Positions 8,812 through 17,446 of a stretch of 64,000 nt of DNA are shown one piece after another; the stretch's first letter is position 1; each line of letters begins with the position of its first letter. Under the pieces are notes generated by a model. That model saw only the letters and a program-made list of their open reading frames with translations, made no database searches and was not told the DNA's origin. The translations under genes and the position numbers were made by a program. This DNA is from Streptomyces atratus (GTDB lineage Bacteria; Actinomycetota; Actinomycetes; Streptomycetales; Streptomycetaceae), in assembly GCF_014648655.1 (NCBI RefSeq), contig NZ_BMRN01000012.1:124001-188000 (forward strand), in the 5' to 3' direction.

Positions 8812-9762
8812 ATGACCGGCTCACGTGTCGTGGCGCTCGGCCACTATCAGCCCGCCAAGGTGCTCACCAACGACGATCTGGCGGCCATGGTGGACACCAG
8901 CGACGAGTGGATCACCAGTCGCGTCGGCATCAAGACCCGCCATGTCGGAGGCCCTGACGAGCCGGTGGACGAGATGGCCGCGCACGCGGGGGCCAAGGCG
9001 CTCGCCGCGGCGGGGCTGCAGCCCGCCGAAGTCGATCTGGTTCTTGTCGCGACCTCCACCGCGATCGACCGTTCACCGAGCATGTCGGCCCGGGTCGCCG
9101 CCCGGCTCGGCATGGGCTCGCCCGCGGTGATGGACATCAACGTCGTCTGCTCCGGCTTCACGCACGCCCTCGCCACCGCCGACCACGCGATCAGGGCGGG
9201 CGCGGCCGAGAGCGTCCTCGTCATCGGCGCCGACAAGATGGCGGACATCGCGGACTGGACCGACCGCAGCACCTGTGTCCTGCTCGGCGACGGAGCCGGT
9301 GCGGCGGTCGTCGTCGCGGAGCCGGACGGCGGTGACCGGCCCGGGATCGGCCCCGTGCTGTGGGGTTCAGTGCCGGAGATGGGGAACGCGGTGCGGATCG
9401 AGGGGACGCCCCCGCGGTTCGCGCAGGAGGGGCAGTCCGTATACCGCTGGGCCACCACGCAGCTGCCGCCCATCGCCCGCAGGGTGTGTGAAAAGGCCGG
9501 TGTCGCCCCCGAGGATCTGGCCGCGGTGGTACTGCATCAGGCCAATCTGAGGATCATCGAACCGGTCGCCAGGAAGATCGGTGCGGTCAACGCGGTCATC
9601 GCCCGGGATGTCGTGGATTCCGGCAACACGTCCGCGGCGTCCATTCCGATGGCTCTGTCCAAGCTGGTGGAGCGCGGTGAGGTCCACAGTGGCGAGCCGG
9701 TGCTGCTTTTCGGCTTCGGCGGGAATCTCTCGTACGCGGGTCAGGTGATCCGCTGTCCCTGA
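8812..9762 (+). CDS. Beta-ketoacyl-ACP synthase III family protein (FabH-like)
   Basis: A thiolase-fold condensing enzyme of 316 residues. KAS III enzymes join an acyl-CoA to malonyl-ACP to start fatty-acid or polyketide chains. The full Cys-His-Asn triad is present: NVVCSGF, VLHQANLRIIEPVA and DSGNTSAASIPMAL. The C-terminal GFGGNLSYAGQVI is also typical. ATG 8812 is preferred, with GAGGGG nine bases upstream; a TTG at 8806 is possible. The gene stands alone, not with fabD/acpP/fabF, and is followed by a GntR regulator. It is therefore more likely an accessory FabH paralogue, perhaps for specialised metabolism or acyl scavenging, than the housekeeping enzyme. Confidence 0.9.
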   Translation: MTGSRVVALGHYQPAKVLTNDDLAAMVDTSDEWITSRVGIKTRHVGGPDEPVDEMAAHAGAKALAAAGLQPAEVDLVLVATSTAIDRSPSMSARVAARLGMGSPAVMDINVVCSGFTHALATADHAIRAGAAESVLVIGADKMADIADWTDRSTCVLLGDGAGAAVVVAEPDGGDRPGIGPVLWGSVPEMGNAVRIEGTPPRFAQEGQSVYRWATTQLPPIARRVCEKAGVAPEDLAAVVLHQANLRIIEPVARKIGAVNAVIARDVVDSGNTSAASIPMALSKLVERGEVHSGEPVLLFGFGGNLSYAGQVIRCP

Positions 9763-9788
9763 GGGGCGTTGCGCTCGGTAGACTGTAG

Positions 9789-9810
9789 ACGATAAGCAAT
9801 TGCTCGTCGT
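9789..9810. promoter_or_regulatory. Candidate GntR operator (interrupted palindrome)
   Basis: A perfect palindrome AGCAATTGCT is flanked by matching ACGA and TCGT ends, giving a 22-base near-dyad 17 bases ahead of the GntR start codon. The position suits autoregulation. The call rests on symmetry and position only. Confidence 0.45.
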
Positions 9811-9826
9811 GCGGAGGGGGATCGGG

Positions 9827-10504
9827 ATGTTGTCCACAGGGCTGCCGCAAGGGGCTGTACCGAAGCTGGAGCGGCCCGGTCCGCTACGCGAGCGCGTGTA
9901 CGAGGCGCTGCTCGAGCTCATCACGACGCGTGCGCTCCGTCCCGGCCAGCATCTGGTCGAGAGCGAGTTGGCCGGCCATCTCGGAGTGTCCAGGCAGCCG
10001 GTGCGGGAGGCGTTGCAGCGGCTGAACACCGAGGGCTGGGTCGATCTGCGGCCCGCCCAGGGTGCGTTCGTCCATGAGCCCACCGAGGAGGAGGCGGACC
10101 AACTGCTCTCGGTCCGCACCCTCCTGGAGGCCGAGGCCGCCCGTCTTGCCGCGGCCAACTCCGGCGCCGCCGGGATCGCCGCGCTGGAGGAGCTCTGCGC
10201 CAAGGGCGAGCAGGCCGTCGCCGACGACGACGTGGACCTGGCGGTCGCCACCAACGCGGCCTTCCATGCCAAGCTCATGGAGCTGGCGGGCAATGTCGTC
10301 CTCTCCGAACTCGCCGGGCAGGTGGACCGCCGGGTGCGCTGGTACTACACCCCGGTGGCACGCCGGCGCGGCACCCAGTCCTGGATCGAGCACCGCTCGC
10401 TCATCGCGGCGATCTCCGCGCGCGACGAGCAGCGGGCTGCGGAGATCATGCGGGCGCACACGGAACACACGCGAAAGACGTACCACCAGCGCGAAGAGAG
10501 CTAG
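9827..10504 (+). CDS. GntR-family transcriptional regulator, FadR/FCD type
   Basis: A 225-residue regulator. The N-terminal winged HTH (about 15-80) contains PGQHLVESELAGHLGVSRQ followed by PVREALQRLNTEGWV, and an all-helical FCD ligand domain follows (about 90-215). Conserved metal or carboxylate-binding positions include the region FHAKLMELAGN and the late EHRSLIAAI. FCD regulators usually sense organic acids such as lactate, pyruvate or gluconate. ATG 9827 is chosen over an earlier in-frame start because GGAGGGGG lies just upstream. A near-palindrome at 9789-9810 may be its own operator. It follows the FabH-like gene by 64 bases, and a strong terminator (10542-10570) closes the unit. Confidence 0.88.
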   Translation: MLSTGLPQGAVPKLERPGPLRERVYEALLELITTRALRPGQHLVESELAGHLGVSRQPVREALQRLNTEGWVDLRPAQGAFVHEPTEEEADQLLSVRTLLEAEAARLAAANSGAAGIAALEELCAKGEQAVADDDVDLAVATNAAFHAKLMELAGNVVLSELAGQVDRRVRWYYTPVARRRGTQSWIEHRSLIAAISARDEQRAAEIMRAHTEHTRKTYHQREES

Positions 10505-10541
10505 CGCGCGGCCGGACAGGTCGAACGGCGTCATGAGGGAA

Positions 10542-10570
10542 GGGTCTGGGCTTTGAGCCCAGGCCCTTTT
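10542..10570 (+). terminator. Rho-independent terminator after the GntR gene
   Basis: A stem of GGG and CTGGGCT pairs with AGCCCAG and CCC across a short TTG loop and runs into TTTT. The hairpin begins 37 bases after the GntR stop. Confidence 0.75.
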
Positions 10571-10615
10571 CCGGGTTCCGCGCCGTCCTGGTTCCCGGAG
10601 CCGTTCGGTTTTCTC

Positions 10616-10645
10616 ACATCCGGATGTTCAATCGGACATCGATGT
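10616..10645. promoter_or_regulatory. Paired palindromes, candidate DeoR operator
   Basis: Two perfect dyads, ACATCCGGATGT (10616-10627) and ACATCGATGT (10636-10645), sit with centres 19 bases apart, 14 to 44 bases before the DeoR start codon. They share ACAT/ATGT half sites, as expected for a multimeric repressor, and probably overlap the promoter. Autoregulation is inferred. Confidence 0.5.
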
Positions 10646-10659
10646 GTTAGAAATGAGTC

Positions 10660-11445
10660 ATGGGTGTCGCCAATCGTCTGGACCTGACCCTGCGATTGGT
10701 GCAGGGCTCCGACCGGGTTTCCGTGTCGGAGCTCTCCCATCGCCTGGGGGTCTCCGAAATGACCGTCCGCCGGGATCTCGACGCACTGGAGCGGCAGGGG
10801 CTGGTGCGCAGGGTGCACGGCGGTGCGGTCGCCACGCGTGCACGGGAGGAGGGCGCGGGCTTCTGTGCCCGTGAGCCGTGGCAGGCCGCCACGAAGGACC
10901 GACTCGGTGCGGCCGTGGCCGCGATGGTGGAGCCGGGATCCCGGGTGCTTCTCGACGCGGGCACCACCACCGTGCACGTCGCTGAGCACCTGGCCGAACG
11001 GGCGCCCCTGACAGTGGCGGTGGTCAGTCTTCAGGCCGCGGTCCGCCTGGCGGACCGGCCGGGGATCGAACTGCTGATCGTCGGCGGCCGGTCCCGCCCC
11101 GGTGAACAATCGCTGGTCGGCCCGCTGGCCCTTCGCACCATCGAGGCGCTGGCCTTCGACTGCTTCGTACTGTCCATCGGCGGTGTGCACGCCGAATACG
11201 GCTGGTCGGAGTTCTCGCTGGACGACGCGGCCGTCAAGCAGGCCGCGCTCGCGCAATCGGACCGGACCATCGCCGTCGCCGACGCGACCAAACTCGGGGT
11301 GCGCGCGTTCAGTCAGGTCGCCGCCGTGGGCGCGGTGGACGTGTTCGTCACCGACAGCGCGGCCCAGGACGCCGCCACCCACCCCAATGGCCCTCTGACG
11401 CTGTCCGCCCTGCGCGATGCGGGTGTCCACACCGTCCTGGCCTGA
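10660..11445 (+). CDS. DeoR-family transcriptional regulator
   Basis: A 261-residue sugar-phosphate-sensing repressor. The N-terminal HTH (about 5-60) reads VSELSHRLGVSEMTVRRDLD followed by HGGAV, the family signature. The effector domain is the DeoRC isomerase-like fold, with LLDAGTTTVHVAEHL for phosphate binding and IAVADATKLGVRAF near the end. Two palindromes just upstream are likely autoregulatory sites. The next gene, a Nudix hydrolase, follows by 30 bases on the same strand, so it is a probable partner in the transcript. DeoR proteins usually sit beside sugar or nucleoside catabolic genes; here only the Nudix enzyme is adjacent. Confidence 0.9.
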   Translation: MGVANRLDLTLRLVQGSDRVSVSELSHRLGVSEMTVRRDLDALERQGLVRRVHGGAVATRAREEGAGFCAREPWQAATKDRLGAAVAAMVEPGSRVLLDAGTTTVHVAEHLAERAPLTVAVVSLQAAVRLADRPGIELLIVGGRSRPGEQSLVGPLALRTIEALAFDCFVLSIGGVHAEYGWSEFSLDDAAVKQAALAQSDRTIAVADATKLGVRAFSQVAAVGAVDVFVTDSAAQDAATHPNGPLTLSALRDAGVHTVLA

Positions 11446-11475
11446 GAACCGGATCCACCGCGAGGAGCGCACATC

Positions 11476-12135
11476 ATGACCGCAGGCCTGGACACCCCCG
11501 ACCGCCGCGGACGCACCGGTCTGGACCGGCACGGCCGCGACCTGACCGGCAATCCACGGGTGCGCATCAGTGATGTGGAGGTGCTGTCCTGCGACTGGTA
11601 CGTCCTGCGCAGGACGACCTTCGACTATCAGCACAGTGACGGCCACTGGAGCCGGGAGCAGCGCGAGACCTACGACCGGGGCGACGGAGCCACGATTCTG
11701 CTCTACCACCCCGGTCGCCGCACCGTTCTGCTGACCCGTCAGTTCCGGCTGCCCGCCTACGTCAACGGGCACCACGACGGGATGCTGATCGAGACCGCCG
11801 CCGGGCTGCTCGACGGCGACAGCCCCGAGGAAGCCATCCGCAGGGAAGCGGCCGAGGAGACCGGACACCTCGTCGGCACTCCCGAGCGGGTCTTCGACGT
11901 CTACATGAGCCCCGGCTCGGTCACCGAACGCCTGCACTTCTTCGCCGCCCCCTACCGTTCGACGGAAGCCACCGCCGGTGCGCACGGGGTCGCGGCCGAG
12001 GGTGAGGACATCGAGACCGTGGAACTCCCCTTCGAGGAGGCTCTCTCCATGATCCGCTGCGGGGCCATCGCCGACGCCAAGACCATCATGCTGCTCCAGT
12101 GGGCGGCCCTGGACGGCCCGTTCCGGCACCGCTGA
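11476..12135 (+). CDS. Nudix hydrolase, NudK-like (nucleoside-diphosphate sugar type)
   Basis: A 219-residue enzyme expected to split a nucleoside diphosphate linked to another group, releasing a nucleotide and a phosphate ester. The Nudix box GLLDGDSPEEAIRREAAEE is complete, with the metal-binding REAAEETG helix and the preceding ETAAGLLDG. The N-terminal LSCDWYVLRRTTFDY and the RGDGATILLYHP segment match the NudK/GDP-mannose pyrophosphatase group. The start ATG follows GAGGAG by 8 bases. It probably shares a transcript with the DeoR regulator upstream. Substrates are not identifiable; ADP-ribose or GDP-mannose are family options. Confidence 0.83.
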   Translation: MTAGLDTPDRRGRTGLDRHGRDLTGNPRVRISDVEVLSCDWYVLRRTTFDYQHSDGHWSREQRETYDRGDGATILLYHPGRRTVLLTRQFRLPAYVNGHHDGMLIETAAGLLDGDSPEEAIRREAAEETGHLVGTPERVFDVYMSPGSVTERLHFFAAPYRSTEATAGAHGVAAEGEDIETVELPFEEALSMIRCGAIADAKTIMLLQWAALDGPFRHR

Positions 12136-12232
12136 CTTCCGGCCCGGACCACTCCGGTACGCGCCCCGAACGTCACCCGCGCCGGTGGCCGGACCATGAC
12201 CCGGCCGAACGGCTTTGTCCTCGGTGTGGAGA

Positions 12233-12259
12233 AAGTTGTAGTGGATTCCTGCGCAACTT
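12233..12259. promoter_or_regulatory. Candidate operator before the ROK gene
   Basis: An inverted repeat AAGTTG (12233-12238) and CAACTT (12254-12259), centres 21 bases apart, lies about 77 bases upstream of the ROK start. Spacing of two helical turns fits dimer binding. Position and symmetry are the only support. Confidence 0.35.
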
Positions 12260-12335
12260 CTTCCCACTCCGGGCAACCGCTGCTACGTTCCCCTCGAAAG
12301 CCCGACGGACAGGCCGATGTGGCGGGGAGGGGCGC

Positions 12336-13526
12336 GTGAGACGTATGACGGCACGACCCGCGAATGCGCATCAGGCGCGACTGCTCAGGCTGTTGCGCGA
12401 CGGCGGGCCCAACTCACGGGCACAGCTGGGGGATCAGGTCGATCTCTCCCGCTCCAAGCTCGCCGTCGAGGTGGACAGGCTGCTGGAGACCGGACTCGTC
12501 GTGGCCGACGGACTCGCCGCATCCCGCGGAGGACGCCGCTCGCACAACATCCGGCTCGCCCCGCAGCTGCGCTTCCTCGGCGTCGACATCGGTGCCACAT
12601 CCGTCGATGTGGCCGTCACCAACGCCGAGTTGGAGGTCCTGGGTCACCTCAACCACCCCATGGACGTACGCGAAGGGCCCGTCGCCATCTTCGAGCAGGT
12701 GCTGTCCATGGCGGCCAAGCTCCGGGCCTCCGGGCTCGCCGAAGGTTTCGACGGCGCGGGCATCGGCGTACCCGGACCGGTCCGCTTCCCCGAAGGGGTA
12801 CCGGTCGCACCGCCGATCATGCCCGGCTGGGACGGCTTCCCGGTCCGCGAGGCGCTCAGCCAGGAACTGGGCTGTCCCGTCATGGTCGACAACGATGTGA
12901 ACCTGATGGCGATGGGGGAGCAGCACGCGGGCGTCGCACGCTCCGTGGGCGACTTCCTCTGCGTCAAGATCGGTACGGGTATCGGCTGCGGCATCGTCGT
13001 CGGCGGCGAGGTTCACCGCGGTACGACGGGCAGCGCCGGAGACATCGGCCACATCCAGGTCGAACCCGATGGGCGCGCCTGCGCCTGTGGCAACCGGGGC
13101 TGTCTGGAAGCCCACTTCAGCGGTGCCGCGCTCGCCCGCGACGCCGAGGACGCGGCGCGCGCCGGGCAGTCGGCGGAACTGTCGGGCCGGCTGGAGGCGG
13201 CCGGAAAGCTCACCGCCGCCGATGTGGCCGCCGCCGCGGCCGCCGGTGACGCGACCTCGCTCGACCTGATCCGCGAAGGCGGCAACCGGGTCGGCCAGGT
13301 CATCGCCGGACTCGTCAGCTTCTTCAATCCCGGACTGGTGGTGATCGGCGGCGGTGTGACCGGCCTCGGTCACACGCTCCTCGCCAGCGTCCGGACCCAG
13401 GTCTACCGGCAGTCGCTGCCGCTGGCCACCGGCAACCTTCCCATCGTGCTGGGCGAGTTGGGACCGGCCGCCGGAGTGATCGGCGCCGCCCGCCTCATCA
13501 GCGACCACCTGTTCTCACCGGCCTGA
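12336..13526 (+). CDS. ROK-family transcriptional regulator of the sugar ABC operon
   Basis: A 396-residue XylR/NagC-type regulator. The winged HTH (about 10-65) has PNSRAQLGDQVDLSRSKLAV. The ROK kinase-like domain begins at GVDIGATSVDVAV and contains the zinc cluster CACGNRGCLEAH with its nearby GHIQVEPDG. GTG 12336 is preferred because GGAGG lies 5 bases upstream; ATG 12345 is too far from it. The gene leads a run on the same strand of ABC importer genes, an oxidoreductase and an isomerase, so it very likely represses that operon until a sugar ligand binds. No ligand can be named. Confidence 0.9.
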   Translation: MRRMTARPANAHQARLLRLLRDGGPNSRAQLGDQVDLSRSKLAVEVDRLLETGLVVADGLAASRGGRRSHNIRLAPQLRFLGVDIGATSVDVAVTNAELEVLGHLNHPMDVREGPVAIFEQVLSMAAKLRASGLAEGFDGAGIGVPGPVRFPEGVPVAPPIMPGWDGFPVREALSQELGCPVMVDNDVNLMAMGEQHAGVARSVGDFLCVKIGTGIGCGIVVGGEVHRGTTGSAGDIGHIQVEPDGRACACGNRGCLEAHFSGAALARDAEDAARAGQSAELSGRLEAAGKLTAADVAAAAAAGDATSLDLIREGGNRVGQVIAGLVSFFNPGLVVIGGGVTGLGHTLLASVRTQVYRQSLPLATGNLPIVLGELGPAAGVIGAARLISDHLFSPA

Positions 13527-13607
13527 CCCTCGGGCCGGCAGAACATCGGCACAGTCCGGAAACACCCGCACCACCGCACCTGGTACAGCCTTGCCCGCTC
13601 ACCGGCC

Positions 13608-13641
13608 TTCCCCAAGCTCTCGACTGCGCTCGAGCAGGGGA
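13608..13641. repeat. Streptomyces-type intergenic hairpin repeat
   Basis: TCCCC then GCTC pair with GAGC and GGGGA around a short loop. The wording (CCAAGCTCTCGACTGCGCTC) is that of a palindromic element scattered through many Streptomyces intergenic gaps. It sits between the ROK stop and the ABC ATPase and may attenuate read-through. Confidence 0.5.
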
Positions 13642-13667
13642 GAACCCACTCGCCGAGGGGATTTGTC

Positions 13668-15194
13668 ATGGCACCGGAACCACCCCTGCTCACCATGTCC
13701 GGCATCACCAAGTCGTTCCCCGGAGTACGCGCCCTCGACGGCGTGGACCTGGAGGTCCAGGCCGGCGAAGTCCACTGTCTGCTCGGGCAGAACGGCGCCG
13801 GCAAGTCCACCCTCATCAAGGTGCTCGCCGGGGCCCATCAGCCCGACGGCGGCGAGATCACCTGGCGCGGAGAACCGGCCGCGCTCAAGTCGCCCATCGC
13901 CGCAATGCGCCTCGGCATCGCCACCATCTACCAGGAACTCGACCTGGTCGAGGGCCTGTCGGTCGCCGAGAACGTCTTCCTCGGCCATGAACCCACCACC
14001 GCCCGCTTCGTCGTCCGCACCCGCGAGGGCCGCACGGCGGCCGCCGCACTGCTGAAGCGTCTCGGCCACCCGGAGATCGATCCGGCCAGGGCGGTCGGTG
14101 AACTGTCCGCCGCCCAGCAGCAGATCGTCTCCATGGCGAGGGCGCTCTCCCACGACGTACGGCTCATCGTGATGGACGAGCCGTCCGCCGCACTCGACCC
14201 CGACGAGGTCGACAACCTCTTCCGTATCGTCGCCGCCCTCACCGCCGACGGGGTCGCCGTCGTCTACATCTCGCACCGCTTGGAGGAGATCCGCAGGATC
14301 GGCGACCGGGTGACGGTGCTCAAGGACGGCCGGGCCGTCGCCGTGGGGCTGCCCGCCAAGTCCACACCGACACGAGACATCGTTGCCATGATGACCGGCC
14401 GCAATGTCGAGTACGTCTTCCCGCCGCGCACCACGGACAGCGCGGGAGCGGCAGCGGCGGAGCCGGTACTGAAGGTCGAAGGGCTGGCCAGGAAGGGCGA
14501 ATTCGACCCGCTGGACCTTGAGCTGAGGCCCGGCGAGATCGTCGGCCTGGCCGGACTTGTCGGATCGGGGCGCTCCGAGATCCTGGAGACCGTCTACGGC
14601 GCCCGCAAGCCGAGCGCCGGACGGGTCACCGTTGCCGGCAAACAGCTCCGGCCCGGCAGCGTCCGCGCGGCCGTCGCCGCAGGCATCGGCCTCGCCCCCG
14701 AGGAACGCAAGGCGCAGGCCCTGCTGATGCTCGAGTCCGTCACCCGCAATGTCTCCGTCTCCTCCATGTCCCGCTTCTCCAGAGCAGGTTGGATCGACCG
14801 GGGGGCCGAGCGCCGAGCGGCCCGCACCGCAACCCGCGAGCTCTCCCTGCGCCCCGACAACCCGGACACCCCCGTCCGCACGCTCTCCGGCGGCAATCAG
14901 CAAAAGGCCGTCCTGGCCCGCTGGCTGCTGCGCGGCTGCCGGGTGCTGCTGCTCGACGAACCGACCCGCGGTGTCGACGTCGGCGCCCGCGCCGAGCTCT
15001 ACGCCGTGATCCGCCGGCTGGCCGACGAAGGCCTCGCCGTGCTGCTCGTCTCCAGCGAGGTGCCCGAAGTATTGGGCCTCGCCGACCGGGTGCTGGTGCT
15101 CCGCGAGGGCCGCGTCGTGCATGCGGCGGACGCCCGGGAGCTCGACGAGCACCGCGTACTCGACCTAGTGATGGAAGGGAGCCCGACGTCATGA
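13668..15194 (+). CDS. Sugar ABC importer ATPase with two ABC domains (RbsA/MglA type)
   Basis: A 508-residue fused ATPase that powers uptake of a monosaccharide or small polyol. The first domain has Walker A GQNGAGKST (about 41-49), a diverged signature LSAAQQQ and Walker B LIVMDEPS. The second has the usual degenerate P-loop LVGSGRSE, signature LSGGNQQK and Walker B VLLLDEPT. This asymmetry is normal for RbsA-type proteins. A GAGGGG site lies upstream of ATG 13668. The stop overlaps the permease start (ATGA), so they are translationally coupled. With 15191 and 16341 it forms a complete importer, likely controlled by the ROK protein. Confidence 0.93.
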   Translation: MAPEPPLLTMSGITKSFPGVRALDGVDLEVQAGEVHCLLGQNGAGKSTLIKVLAGAHQPDGGEITWRGEPAALKSPIAAMRLGIATIYQELDLVEGLSVAENVFLGHEPTTARFVVRTREGRTAAAALLKRLGHPEIDPARAVGELSAAQQQIVSMARALSHDVRLIVMDEPSAALDPDEVDNLFRIVAALTADGVAVVYISHRLEEIRRIGDRVTVLKDGRAVAVGLPAKSTPTRDIVAMMTGRNVEYVFPPRTTDSAGAAAAEPVLKVEGLARKGEFDPLDLELRPGEIVGLAGLVGSGRSEILETVYGARKPSAGRVTVAGKQLRPGSVRAAVAAGIGLAPEERKAQALLMLESVTRNVSVSSMSRFSRAGWIDRGAERRAARTATRELSLRPDNPDTPVRTLSGGNQQKAVLARWLLRGCRVLLLDEPTRGVDVGARAELYAVIRRLADEGLAVLLVSSEVPEVLGLADRVLVLREGRVVHAADARELDEHRVLDLVMEGSPTS

Positions 15195-16240
15195 CGCAGC
15201 CCGTTTCCTCGGCGCAGCAGAGCGGGCCGGACAAGGGGGCCGCCCCCGCCCCGGTCGCCGAACCCCGTAAGAAGGACGGACCTTCGCGCACCTTCGGCCT
15301 GCGCGCGGACGTCCGTAACCTCTCGCTCCTCGGCGTTCTCGCCGTACTCGTTGCCGTCGGCGGATTCACCGAGCCCGATGCCTTCCTGGACACCGGGAAC
15401 CTTCAGCTGATCCTGACCCAGTCGTCCGTCATCGGCGTCGTCACCGTCGGGATGACCTTCGTCATCACCAGCGGCGGCATCGACCTGTCGGTCGGTGCGA
15501 TGGTCGCGCTCGCCTCCGTCTGGGCGACCACGCTCGCCACCCAGGAGTACGGCTTCGCAGGGATTCTGTTCACCGCCGTGATCGTCGGACTCGGCGCCGG
15601 GCTGGTGAACGGGGTGCTCATCGCGTACGGCCGGATGGTGCCGTTCATCGCGACGCTGGCCATGCTCGCCTCGGCCCGCGGGCTCGCCCTCCAGATCACC
15701 GACGGCAAGACCCAGATCGTCACCGTCAAGTCGGTCCTCGACCTGGGCCTGCCCGACTCGTACGTCCTCGGCATCCCGCCCCTGGTCATGATGTTCGCCG
15801 CGGTGACCGTCATCGGCTGGCTGGTGCTGAACCGCACGACTTTCGGACGGCGTACGGTCGCGGTCGGCGGCAACGCGGAAGCGGCCAGGCTGGCCGGTAT
15901 CGACGTACGACGGCAGCGGCTCTGCCTCTATCTTCTCTCCGGGCTGTGCTGCGGCATCGCCGCCTTCATGCTGATCATCCTTTCCGGCTCGGGACAGAAC
16001 ACCAACGGCAATCTGTACGAGCTCGACGCCATCGCCGCCGCGATCATCGGCGGCACCCTGCTCAGCGGCGGACGCGGCACCATCGTCGGCTCCGTGCTCG
16101 GTGTCCTCGTCTTCACCACCATCACCAACATCTTCGCTCTCAACAATCTGCAGAGCGACGTCCAGCAGATCGCCAAGGGCGCGATCATCGTCGCCGCCGT
16201 CCTGGTCCAGCGCCGCACATCGGCGCACGGGGAGACCTGA
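15191..16240 (+). CDS. Sugar ABC importer permease (RbsC type)
   Basis: A 349-residue membrane protein of the BPD_transp_2 family with about ten hydrophobic segments following a hydrophilic N-terminal tail of about 45 residues. The conserved TSGGIDLSVGAMVALAS and GLGAGLVNGVLIAYGRMVPF are hallmarks of RbsC/XylH/AraH permeases, as is GGTLLSGGRGTIVGSVLG near the end. It forms the channel for the ATPase at 13668, whose stop it overlaps by four bases, and receives substrate from the lipoprotein encoded at 16341. The transported compound cannot be read from the sequence. Confidence 0.93.
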   Translation: MTQPVSSAQQSGPDKGAAPAPVAEPRKKDGPSRTFGLRADVRNLSLLGVLAVLVAVGGFTEPDAFLDTGNLQLILTQSSVIGVVTVGMTFVITSGGIDLSVGAMVALASVWATTLATQEYGFAGILFTAVIVGLGAGLVNGVLIAYGRMVPFIATLAMLASARGLALQITDGKTQIVTVKSVLDLGLPDSYVLGIPPLVMMFAAVTVIGWLVLNRTTFGRRTVAVGGNAEAARLAGIDVRRQRLCLYLLSGLCCGIAAFMLIILSGSGQNTNGNLYELDAIAAAIIGGTLLSGGRGTIVGSVLGVLVFTTITNIFALNNLQSDVQQIAKGAIIVAAVLVQRRTSAHGET

Positions 16241-16303
16241 GCCCCCGGGCGCACTCCCGGCAGCTCCGCTTCTCCATCCCGCCCACCGCCCCGTATGCCA
16301 TAT

Positions 16304-16315
16304 GTGACATGTCAC
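16304..16315. promoter_or_regulatory. Perfect 12-base palindrome upstream of the binding-protein gene
   Basis: GTGACATGTCAC lies 25 bases before the binding-protein start. Its core TGACATGTCA recurs at 34719-34728 upstream of another regulated gene pair. It may be an operator giving the binding protein extra control within the operon. Confidence 0.4.
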
Positions 16316-16340
16316 GCACCGGATGAAGGGTTTGACAGCC

Positions 16341-17378
16341 ATGCCAGAAACCAGCCGCAGAGGACTGCTCTTCGGCACCGCAGCCGTCTCCGCGGGCGCC
16401 CTCCTCACCGCCTGCACCAGCAATGAGCCCAAGAAGTCGGAGACCGCGCAGAGCAATCAGCCCGCCGCCGACGATAAGCCCGGCAAGCCCGTCACCATCG
16501 GCTTCGCGGGTCCGCAGGCCGACCACGGCTGGCTCAACGCCATCAACGAGAACGCCAAGTCGCGGGCGGCGAAGTACTCCGAGGTGACCCTGGAGATCAC
16601 CGAGGGCTCCAACGACACCGCCGCCCAGATCGGCCAGGTCAAGACCCTCATCAACAAGAAGGTAGACGTCCTCGTCATCCTCCCCGCCGACGGCAAGGCG
16701 CTCACCCAGGTCGGTCTGGAAGCGATGAAGGCGGGTATCCCCGTCGTCAACCTGGACCGGATCTTCGCCTCGCCGCAGGCGTACCGCTGCTGGGTCGGCG
16801 GCGACAACTACGGCATGGGCCTCAACGCCGGTACGTACATCGGCGAGCAGCTCAAGGACAAGGCGAACGCCAAGGTCGTCGAGCTGGCCGGCATCGACAA
16901 CCTGGAGCTCACCAAGCAACGCAGCCAGGGCTTCGCCGACGCGCTGAAGAACTACCCCAACATCAAACTGGTGGCCCGTCAGGCCGCCGATTTCACGGTC
17001 GAGTCGGGCCAGGCGAAGATGGCCCAACTCCTGCAGGCGCAGAAGAAGTTCGACGCACTGTGGAACCACGACGACGACCAGGGCGTGGGCGCGCTGCGCG
17101 CCATTCAGCAGGCGGGCCGCGACGAGTTCCTGATGGTCGGCGGCGCCGGTGCCAAGTCCGCGATGGATGCCATCAAGGCCGACAACAGCGTGCTGAAGGC
17201 CACCGTTCTCTACCCGCCGACGATGGCCGCGTCCGCCATCGACCTGGCCCGCGCCCTCGGACAGGGCAAGGGCATCGGCGGCCTGGCCGAACTGGAGATC
17301 CCCACCAGTCTCACCCTCTACTCGGCCGTGGTCACCAAGGAGAACATCGACCAGTACCTGCCGACGGGCTTCAGCTGA
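16341..17378 (+). CDS. Sugar ABC importer substrate-binding lipoprotein (RbsB type)
   Basis: A 345-residue exported binding protein of the Peripla_BP_4 family. The N-terminus has a twin-arginine start (TSRRGLLFG) and a lipobox LTAC at about residue 22, so it is probably a Tat-exported lipoprotein held on the outer face of the membrane. A Ser/Lys/Gln-rich linker follows, then VTIGFAGPQADHGWLNAINE and the type-I binding fold. VNLDRIF and WNHDDDQGVGALRAI line the expected ligand cleft. ATG 16341 is chosen with GAAGGG ten bases upstream; an in-frame ATG at 16323 lacks a site. It completes the importer with 13668 and 15191. Confidence 0.92.
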   Translation: MPETSRRGLLFGTAAVSAGALLTACTSNEPKKSETAQSNQPAADDKPGKPVTIGFAGPQADHGWLNAINENAKSRAAKYSEVTLEITEGSNDTAAQIGQVKTLINKKVDVLVILPADGKALTQVGLEAMKAGIPVVNLDRIFASPQAYRCWVGGDNYGMGLNAGTYIGEQLKDKANAKVVELAGIDNLELTKQRSQGFADALKNYPNIKLVARQAADFTVESGQAKMAQLLQAQKKFDALWNHDDDQGVGALRAIQQAGRDEFLMVGGAGAKSAMDAIKADNSVLKATVLYPPTMAASAIDLARALGQGKGIGGLAELEIPTSLTLYSAVVTKENIDQYLPTGFS

Positions 17379-17446
17379 TCCGCCCCGCAGGAGGGTGCTG
17401 ACCCTCCTGCCGCACCCATCGAACGACCGACGAGGAGGAAGCCCGG

